The position numbers and the translations under genes are program-made. Shown one piece after another: positions 3,736 through 8,483 of a stretch of DNA of 8,483 nt. The stretch comes from JBBTTS01 sp038064135. GTDB taxonomy: Bacteria; Patescibacteriota; Saccharimonadia; Saccharimonadales; OMJO01. The DNA lies in NCBI GenBank assembly GCA_038064135.1, contig JBBTTS010000049.1, positions 1 through 8,483 on the forward strand. The letters are read 5' to 3'. The notes beneath the pieces are model-generated. The model saw only the letters and a program-made list of their open reading frames with translations, had not been told where the DNA came from and did no database searches. Every line of letters begins with the position of its first letter. Position 1 is the first letter of the stretch.

Positions 3736-5703
3736 TCACAAACCAAAATTACGCTCAAATAATGGTTCAGAATTGTTGAAGGTAGTATCTAAATTTATAG
3801 GTAATTGTTCTATGTTTGCAGGCCATGTTATAGGCAATTTACCTGAAGTTGGATAAACACCAAAAACAACTTCTGCAATTCCTGCACCCTCACTACCGGG
3901 GAGCCACGCCGCTAAAATCGAGTCCCAGGTTTTGTAATCACTTGGTAAAAATAATGGACGTCCAGACAAGATAATTACCATCGTTTTTTTAGAGAATTTT
4001 TTAATATTAGCTATTGCTTTCAGGTCTTTTGGGTCAATTGTTGGGTAGGGATTATCACCCCATCCTTCCGCATAGGGTTTTTCGCTTATTACCGCTATTC
4101 CAACCTCAGCAATTTTATTATGTCTTTCGAAGTTACCGTCGAGCTGATAACTTATTGAAGATGTATCTTTAATAACATTCTTGAATCCTTGCAAAATTGA
4201 GGTGCCATTTGGAATCCAATTTCCGTCTACACCCTGCCATTCAATTGTCCATGCACCGCTCTGTCTGCCAACGTTGTCCGCACCACTTCCGGCCACAAAA
4301 ATAGGTCCAATGTTTTTTGATAAAGGAAGCAACGAATTTTCATTTTTTAACAGAACAACAGATTTAGAAACTGCTATCTTTGCAAAATTACGATGTTTTT
4401 CAGAGCCAACGATTTCTAAATTATTGGTCTCTGACTTATCGAAAAGTCCAGCCTTAAATTTTTGATATAAAATTCTTCTAACAGCATCGTCAATTCTTAG
4501 TTGACTAATTTCACCTTTATGAACAGCTTTCCGAACATCTTTAATGAATGATTTATAGTTGAAAGGTAACATAGCCATATCGAGCCCAGCATTTATAGTA
4601 TTTATATTTGCTTGATAATTGCTAGTTTTTGAGTATTCGTAGACACCGAACCAATCTGATACGACAAATCCTTTAAAGCCCAACTCACCCTTTAATTTTT
4701 CAGTAATTAGAAATTGGCTATCAATGATTCTATGATTTCCCCACTGATTTAGGCCAATCATTACACTAGCGACACCCGAATCCACAGCGGCTTTAAATGG
4801 TGGTAAGTATTGGTTATTTAAGGCATCTTCATTTATCGAAATTTTACCTTGATCTATTTTAAATTTTTTATGATTCGACTGGCCCCATTTCATAGACCCA
4901 GTACCTAAATAATGTTTGGCAGTTGCTAAAACACTTGAATTTTGTCCGTCGGTTGACTGGGTACCGATTATGTACAAGCTGCCGATTTTGGCATTTAATT
5001 CATGATCGACAGATAAAGCCTCGTAAACTCTACCCCAGCGGATGTCTGTCGGAGCATCTAAGGATGGCGAAAATGTCCAGTTTACTCCAGTTGCTGCCAG
5101 TTCCAGCTTAGTAAGTTCTGCTATTTCTTGTACTAACTTTGGGTCCCGAGTTGCCCCTAAACCTATAGAGTGCGGGAATATAGTAGCACCTGGCACATTT
5201 GCATGACCATGATTTGCATCAACACCGTATAAGATAGGTATACCAAGCCGTGATTTTTTGGCCTGGTTTTTAAAATCATTAATCATATTTCTCCATCCTT
5301 GTGGTGTATTTTCTTTTGGTTTTGCACCGGCACCACTCAACATCCCTCCAATACTAAAACGACTTACATCGTCTAGTTTTGCGATACTGTTTTTATCTAC
5401 CAAAGCCATTTGGCCAATTTTTTCTTCTAAAGTCATCCAGGCAAGCAAATCCTCTACCCTTAAGTCAATTGATACACTTGCTTGTTTATATTTTGCATTT
5501 ACGGGTGGCGGAGGAGGTGAAGATTCAAAAATAAAATCATCGTTGGTAAAAAATAAAAATAAACCAATGGAAAAAATGCACACCACAAATAACAACATGG
5601 TCCATAATTTATGATTTTTAATGAAAATTAATACTCTATTTTTTGTGGCTTGTTTTTTGGGTGCCCATTTCGTGGTCGTTCGTTTTTTTATTTTCTTTGC
5701 CAT
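3736..5703 (-). CDS. Membrane-anchored GH3 beta-glucosidase / exoglucanase-like hydrolase
   Basis: 655 residues. A Lys-rich cytoplasmic start (1-33) and one membrane helix (about 34-53) are followed by a Pro-rich stalk (SSPPPPPVN, 61-69), so the enzyme should face outwards while tethered. The GH3 TIM-barrel domain runs from about 80 to 420: YGVDANHGHANV (159-170), RWGR (222-225), AKHYLGTGS (262-270) and the nucleophile Asp350 in VVSDWFG. The second, alpha/beta domain (about 445-630) carries EKPYAEGWGDN, where Glu541 is the likely acid/base as in plant exoglucanases. KHYLGTG differs from the KH(F/S)PGHG form of NagZ, so a glucan/glucoside substrate is more likely than muropeptides. There is no fibronectin-III tail. 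It removes terminal sugars from host or environmental glycans; the exact substrate is unknown. The -10 is seven bases before the ATG. Confidence 0.92.
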   Translation of the reverse strand: MAKKIKKRTTTKWAPKKQATKNRVLIFIKNHKLWTMLLFVVCIFSIGLFLFFTNDDFIFESSPPPPPVNAKYKQASVSIDLRVEDLLAWMTLEEKIGQMALVDKNSIAKLDDVSRFSIGGMLSGAGAKPKENTPQGWRNMINDFKNQAKKSRLGIPILYGVDANHGHANVPGATIFPHSIGLGATRDPKLVQEIAELTKLELAATGVNWTFSPSLDAPTDIRWGRVYEALSVDHELNAKIGSLYIIGTQSTDGQNSSVLATAKHYLGTGSMKWGQSNHKKFKIDQGKISINEDALNNQYLPPFKAAVDSGVASVMIGLNQWGNHRIIDSQFLITEKLKGELGFKGFVVSDWFGVYEYSKTSNYQANINTINAGLDMAMLPFNYKSFIKDVRKAVHKGEISQLRIDDAVRRILYQKFKAGLFDKSETNNLEIVGSEKHRNFAKIAVSKSVVLLKNENSLLPLSKNIGPIFVAGSGADNVGRQSGAWTIEWQGVDGNWIPNGTSILQGFKNVIKDTSSISYQLDGNFERHNKIAEVGIAVISEKPYAEGWGDNPYPTIDPKDLKAIANIKKFSKKTMVIILSGRPLFLPSDYKTWDSILAAWLPGSEGAGIAEVVFGVYPTSGKLPITWPANIEQLPINLDTTFNNSEPLFERNFGL

Positions 5704-5710
5704 TAGTATT

Positions 5711-5740
5711 ATTTTAACAAACTAATATTTCCTGTGTTTA
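5711..5740 (-). promoter_or_regulatory. GH3 gene promoter (leaderless)
   Basis: On the minus strand TAAACA (5740-5735), an 18-base spacer and TAAAAT (5716-5711), seven bases before the ATG at 5703. The -35 is the same TAAACA as at the RRM gene. No ribosome site precedes the start. Confidence 0.6.
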
Positions 5741-5779
5741 AATCTAATTTTATAGAGCCAAAAATTGAACCACTTTTAA

Positions 5780-6082
5780 TTAAAAATAAAAGTTTGTTCT
5801 AAGGCCTGAAAGCCAAAATAGAGATGCTGTAGCAAAAACTGTAACAGAAATAATAACTAACGTAGAAAATTTACCCTTATTTTTATAGCAAGAATATGCG
5901 CTTAGTAATAGACCAACGACCAACAAAAATACGGCTGGAGGTTCAACTGTTCTTGATGTGCCGTCATGTACCCAAAAAGCAGTGTGATGGGCAACTGTAA
6001 GTACCGATTGCATATAAAATCCCGAAATCAAAAAAGTTAATATATCGACAGGGGTAATTTTAGATTCTGATTTTTTAACCAT
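5780..6082 (-). CDS. Small protein with three predicted membrane helices, unknown function
   Basis: 100 residues from the ATG at 6082 (MVKKSESKITPVD). Hydrophobic segments lie at about 13-31, 48-65 and 73-93, separated by a loop with HH (32-33), WVHDGTS and the acidic-Pro sequence VEPP, and by a basic loop (CYKNKGK). The pattern suggests a three-span inner-membrane protein. I recognise no family. An upstream in-frame GTG at 6100 would add six residues but would overlap the -10; the ATG lies exactly six bases after TACTAT, matching its neighbours, so it is preferred. It has its own promoter and is followed after 76 bases by the GH3 gene. No T-tract terminator separates them, so readthrough into GH3 is possible. 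Confidence 0.7.
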   Translation of the reverse strand: MVKKSESKITPVDILTFLISGFYMQSVLTVAHHTAFWVHDGTSRTVEPPAVFLLVVGLLLSAYSCYKNKGKFSTLVIISVTVFATASLFWLSGLRTNFYF

Positions 6083-6088
6083 AAGCCA

Positions 6089-6117
6089 ATAGTAAATCAC
6101 GCGAAGTTTAAAAACAA
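6089..6117 (-). promoter_or_regulatory. Promoter of the three-helix membrane protein (leaderless)
   Basis: On the minus strand TTGTTT (6117-6112), a 17-base spacer and TACTAT (6094-6089), six bases before the ATG at 6082. No ribosome site. Confidence 0.6.
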
Positions 6118-6153
6118 TTATTATTTTTAGTAGCTAGGGAACGCTTTGTGTAG

Positions 6154-7407
6154 CTATCTTTCGTAGGTTAGTGCGGCCGATGTGAACCCGGAGACTTGAT
6201 TGCCAGTTTTGTCGGGGAATATCTCGATCTTCAACTTCTCGCCTTCAAGCACTTCGAATAAAACCACACCAAGCACCTGGGTGGAGGGCACGCTCACTCC
6301 GCCAGTTGGGCTAAGGCGGTTGACCTGCGTAACAAGCTCGTACTTAGTTACCCCACTGTCTTTTGACACGCTGGCAGGGTCCGGAGAGTTGCCTTTGACG
6401 GCGAATGACTTGGGCAAACCATTGTAGTCGCCGAGCGAAACTATTATTGTCGTCGGGTCTATAGCGTCATAAAAAACTGCTAGGTGACCACTCCAGTAAC
6501 CTCTGCCATTTTCAGCTGGTTTGCCCATATTCTCATCTGGTCCGGCGTAGCCATTGGTACCTTGCTTGAACCAATTCCCGATAAGTTTGCCGGGTTGATC
6601 ATAATCAATCTTTCCGCTATAAGGTTTTACTTTGCGACTATTTTTAGCCTGCATTTGGTCTTGGTCTGTTTGGCTAAAGTAGCTAAAGAAATCGTCGGTG
6701 TGGACTTTCCAAAACTCGGCCTTATAAAGTTTCGGGCTAATAAAACCCGGAAGAGTCATTGAAAAATTATATACAGCCGTGTCAAGTGACTGCGCGCCAA
6801 TACGTCCTATTTCTTGTCCTGCCTTTACTGGTATTCGTAGGTTTCCTTTACTGTCGTTTGGTTTAAGCTCTCCAATTTCTTTTTTAATTGAATCATCTAA
6901 TTTTGTGACAAGGTCAAAGTAACTGACAGTTTGACAGGAATGTTGAAATATAATTCTGTATTCGGGTGGACGGGCATTTCCAGTGTCAACTTGCACACCT
7001 CTAGATCCGATCTCCACAATATACCCATCAGCCATAGCAAAGACCGGGTATTTATCTCTTGGCGAATCTTTGGGGTAAAAGTAGAGGTGGTCAATTGGTG
7101 TAACGTGAGCGCCGGCAGTTATTCCATATGGAGTAAAGCTGGCCACGTCAGACATATTCATAGGCAAGCGGGTCATTGGTTTACGGTCATTAGTCTCGCA
7201 TTTGTTGAGCCAGCCATGACTTTCATCGTTCTCGTTTTTGCCAGAGCCAGTAATTTTGTTGGCTAAGTTCGATATCGGATTTGATGATGCTCCATTTTTC
7301 TTATATAGTACACGAAAAGCCACAAATGTTACTAAGGTTATACTAATAACAACTGATAGTATTAGCCAGATATGCGCAAACCCACTTTGTGCATACGGTT
7401 TTCTCAT
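6154..7407 (-). CDS. Membrane-anchored M23-like (LytM) protein, apparently degenerate
   Basis: 417 residues. The start MRKPYAQSGFAHIWL with a following hydrophobic helix (about 13-33) resembles the prepilin-like anchors common in CPR surface proteins. A polar Gly/Ser/Asn linker (38-66) leads to an M23-like region at about 98-215: HVTPIDHLYFYP (101-112), VFAMADGYIVEIG (122-134), IIFQHSC (152-158), and VKAGQEIGRIGA (194-205). These parallel the 'HxGxD', 'A.adG.V', 'HL' and 'GqxIGxvG' parts of M23 peptidases. The usual HxH zinc ligand pair is not seen: the expected site reads LDTAVYNFSM. Loss of peptidase activity is therefore likely, with glycan or protein binding retained. The C-terminal 180 residues (WSGHLAVFYDAID, VSLGDYNGLP) are not recognised. 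The gene follows the zinc-protease-like gene in the same direction with its own TATAAT. Confidence 0.65.
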   Translation of the reverse strand: MRKPYAQSGFAHIWLILSVVISITLVTFVAFRVLYKKNGASSNPISNLANKITGSGKNENDESHGWLNKCETNDRKPMTRLPMNMSDVASFTPYGITAGAHVTPIDHLYFYPKDSPRDKYPVFAMADGYIVEIGSRGVQVDTGNARPPEYRIIFQHSCQTVSYFDLVTKLDDSIKKEIGELKPNDSKGNLRIPVKAGQEIGRIGAQSLDTAVYNFSMTLPGFISPKLYKAEFWKVHTDDFFSYFSQTDQDQMQAKNSRKVKPYSGKIDYDQPGKLIGNWFKQGTNGYAGPDENMGKPAENGRGYWSGHLAVFYDAIDPTTIIVSLGDYNGLPKSFAVKGNSPDPASVSKDSGVTKYELVTQVNRLSPTGGVSVPSTQVLGVVLFEVLEGEKLKIEIFPDKTGNQVSGFTSAALTYER

Positions 7408-7413
7408 ACTTGA

Positions 7414-7441
7414 ATTATAAACCTTAGGGGTAAAATGAGAA
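7414..7441 (-). promoter_or_regulatory. Promoter of the M23-like gene (leaderless)
   Basis: On the minus strand TTCTCA (7441-7436), a 16-base spacer and a perfect TATAAT (7419-7414), six bases before the ATG at 7407. No ribosome site. Confidence 0.7.
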
Positions 7442-7488
7442 ATGCTTTTGGTTCTGGTGGGCTGTAGTTGATGCTATGGCAACGAAAA

Positions 7489-7902
7489 TTAGGAATTGTC
7501 AGCAGATAACCATTTAGCAATTTTGTCTGTCTTTGGATAACCAGTTTTATCTGCAAATTCAGTTGCGTCGACTTCTAAGTTATTGCCGTCAGATTCCATC
7601 CAATTTCTGCCTTGCATCACATGACCCAGTTCGTGAGCAATTACCCATCGTAATACATCGCCTGGCATGTTATTGGGCACATATAGCTGCATCACCACAA
7701 ACTTGTTATTTCTAGCCGGAAAATGCATAACTTGGCCACTGATGCCATCATGAAATGCCATAATAATTAGATCGTTTCTTATCTTTTCAAGTTGTTCTCG
7801 TGTGTGCTTACTGAGCACCTCAATGAGTGCTTCCTGAATATTTTTATACAAATGCAAACTTTTTTGAGACTCAACGAATTGAATTATTTCCTCTTTGTTC
7901 AT
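7489..7902 (-). CDS. HExxH zinc-metallopeptidase-like protein (ImmA/M78-like)
   Basis: 137 residues from the ATG at 7902 (MNKEEIIQFV). A helical N-terminal part (1-48) precedes a compact gluzincin-like core. It holds a beta region (VMHFPARNNKFVVMQLYVP), the zinc motif HELGH (90-94, with Glu91 catalytic), and a probable third ligand Glu110 in EVDATEFA. This fits the 'ExxAxxFA' arrangement of ImmA/IrrE-type (M78) peptidases. Such proteins often cleave repressors, but the usual XRE partner is not adjacent here; the nearest HTH gene is at 177. An in-frame ATG at 7908 would add two residues, but TATGAT lies directly against it; the ATG at 7902 is six bases after TATGAT, like its neighbours. Further upstream the frame is open but reads through the Nudix gene's terminator and 3' end, so longer forms are rejected. 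Confidence 0.75.
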   Translation of the reverse strand: MNKEEIIQFVESQKSLHLYKNIQEALIEVLSKHTREQLEKIRNDLIIMAFHDGISGQVMHFPARNNKFVVMQLYVPNNMPGDVLRWVIAHELGHVMQGRNWMESDGNNLEVDATEFADKTGYPKTDKIAKWLSADNS

Positions 7903-7908
7903 ATTCAT

Positions 7909-7917
7909 ATCATAACA
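7909..7917 (-). promoter_or_regulatory. Extended -10 of the HExxH gene (leaderless)
   Basis: On the minus strand TGT (7917-7915) followed by TATGAT (7914-7909), an extended -10 six bases before the ATG at 7902. No good -35 is visible; that position is occupied by the Nudix terminator hairpin. Confidence 0.55.
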
Positions 7918-7941
7918 AAAAGACTTCCAAAGAAGTCTTTT
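7917..7941 (-). terminator. Intrinsic terminator of the Nudix gene
   Basis: A 10-bp stem, AAAAGACTTC (7918-7927) with GAAGTCTTTT (7932-7941) and a 4-base loop. On the minus strand it ends in five T immediately before the TGTTATGAT of the next gene. It lies 65 bases after the Nudix stop; the reverse strand also has a T run, so it may act in both directions. Confidence 0.85.
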
Positions 7942-8005
7942 ATGTATCTGAATTTGAGGGCCATCGTCAGGTCCGTAGCGTCTGTTATTGCTCAGGCTGA
8001 ACCGG

Positions 8006-8434
8006 CTAAATTTTCTTGACCTTGCAGTATTCACGCATCGTATTGATGAAGCCTCCCGTGAACTTTTCTGGGTTACTTTCCATAAGGGCGCGTATATCAT
8101 CTAGTTTCATTATTATGATTTCTTCAACTTCATCGTTCGGTACGAATTTCCAGTCTTTAGCGGCAGTACATTCGAATAAGCCGAACATGTGTAGGTATAC
8201 TCCTTCGTCAGAGTAGAATGTTGAAAGACATGATAGAGGTTGCATTATGCCAAGTTCTTCTTGTGCCTCGCGCGACGCTGCTAGTTCATATGTCTCACCC
8301 TTTGAAACATGGCCACCAACCGAATGGTCGTAGAGTCCGCCACTGGCTTTATGTATTTGGACGTACAACTCGCCCTGCTTATTAAAGACGTAAACGGCAG
8401 CAACTCGGTGAAGTTGTTTTGTAGAATGTGTCAA
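8006..8434 (-). CDS. Nudix hydrolase (IPP-isomerase/NudF-like branch, substrate unknown)
   Basis: 142 residues. The complete Nudix box GX5EX7REUXEEXGU is present at 41-63: Gly41, Glu47, Arg55-Glu56, Glu59-Glu60 and Gly62-Ile63. These glutamates bind the Mg2+ that drives hydrolysis of a nucleoside diphosphate linked to another moiety. The N-terminal strands (HRVAAVYVFN, GELYVQIHKAS) and LYDHSVGGHV resemble the group that includes IPP isomerase-like and general Nudix proteins; the Cys/Glu pattern of true IPP isomerase is not evident. Cytoplasmic house-cleaning of modified nucleotides is the usual role. The start is TTG at 8434, six bases after TAAAAT; no ATG lies in frame nearby, and the spacing matches the leaderless neighbours. 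An isolated unit with its own promoter and terminator. Confidence 0.9.
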   Translation of the reverse strand: MTHSTKQLHRVAAVYVFNKQGELYVQIHKASGGLYDHSVGGHVSKGETYELAASREAQEELGIMQPLSCLSTFYSDEGVYLHMFGLFECTAAKDWKFVPNDEVEEIIIMKLDDIRALMESNPEKFTGGFINTMREYCKVKKI

Positions 8435-8440
8435 GCTACC

Positions 8441-8468
8441 ATTTTAACGAACAACTTGTCTCGTTCAA
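8441..8468 (-). promoter_or_regulatory. Nudix gene promoter (leaderless TTG start)
   Basis: On the minus strand TTGAAC (8468-8463), a 16-base spacer and TAAAAT (8446-8441), six bases before TTG 8434. The spacing supports TTG as the start codon. The bases from 8469 to 8483 show nothing further. Confidence 0.6.
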
Positions 8469-8483
8469 TTGAATTGGTTTTGA

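Noticed and set aside
6131..6156. Two TAGCTA palindromes after the M23-like gene as a terminator
   Set aside because: Only six pairs with a 14-base loop and a poor T tract; too weak to call.
1989..8005. Eleven-base repeat GGCTGAACCGG at 1989-1999 and 7995-8005
   Set aside because: Exact 11-base matches are expected by chance within 8.5 kb; no shared context beyond both being transcribed from the minus strand.
7903..8100. N-terminal extension of the HExxH protein by up to 66 residues
   Set aside because: The extension would read through the Nudix terminator and the end of the Nudix gene, and has no suitable start; the -10/start spacing points to 7902.

Overview
The window looks like part of a small, AT-leaning bacterial genome from the Patescibacteria (CPR), most likely Saccharibacteria or a relative. 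The pointers are compact single-domain proteins, an XRE-DUF3467 regulator, a membrane sortase, an N-terminus of the CPR-like form 'SGFAHIWL', and tightly packed genes. TGA is used as an ordinary stop (sortase and its small partner), which argues against the TGA-recoded Gracilibacteria and Absconditabacteria. The taxon is an inference; the window holds no rRNA or ribosomal protein to fix it.

Layout. Bases 1-81 are the start of murB, leaving leftwards. It diverges from a rightward unit of an XRE-DUF3467 regulator, a class D/E-type sortase and an overlapping 38-residue membrane peptide. A tRNA-Arg(UCG) with its own promoter follows, then a bidirectional terminator shared with a convergent RRM RNA-binding protein that has a long leader. 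Next come dihydrofolate reductase (folA), a short transcribed leader with two tandem hairpin/T-tract elements, and a free-standing class II aminoacyl-tRNA-synthetase-like enzyme (asparagine-synthetase-like). The last gene carries a terminator-like hairpin inside its coding sequence and ends in an overlapping 9-codon ORF in which six codons are Asn, followed by a strong terminator. From 3736 to 8434 everything is on the minus strand: a membrane-anchored GH3 glycosidase, a 100-residue three-helix membrane protein, a membrane-anchored M23-like (apparently degenerate) protein, a HExxH zinc-protease-like protein and a Nudix hydrolase.

Two patterns stand out. First, at least seven genes have a -10-like hexamer exactly 6 or 7 nt before the start codon and no Shine-Dalgarno, so most mRNAs here are probably leaderless. 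The rule also selects start codons, including a TTG for the Nudix gene. Second, the asparagine-synthetase-like gene breaks the rule. It has a perfect AAAGGAG, a leader with hairpins, an internal hairpin and an Asn-rich micro-ORF at its 3' end. This suggests RNA-level control linked to asparagine or Asn-tRNA, which is the best candidate here for an undescribed regulatory arrangement.

Functionally the window mixes cell-wall and surface work (MurB, sortase, GH3, M23-like protein) with small-molecule metabolism (DHFR, Asn-synthetase-like enzyme, Nudix). No mobile element, CRISPR array or defence island was seen, and no gap without a gene exceeds about 210 bases.
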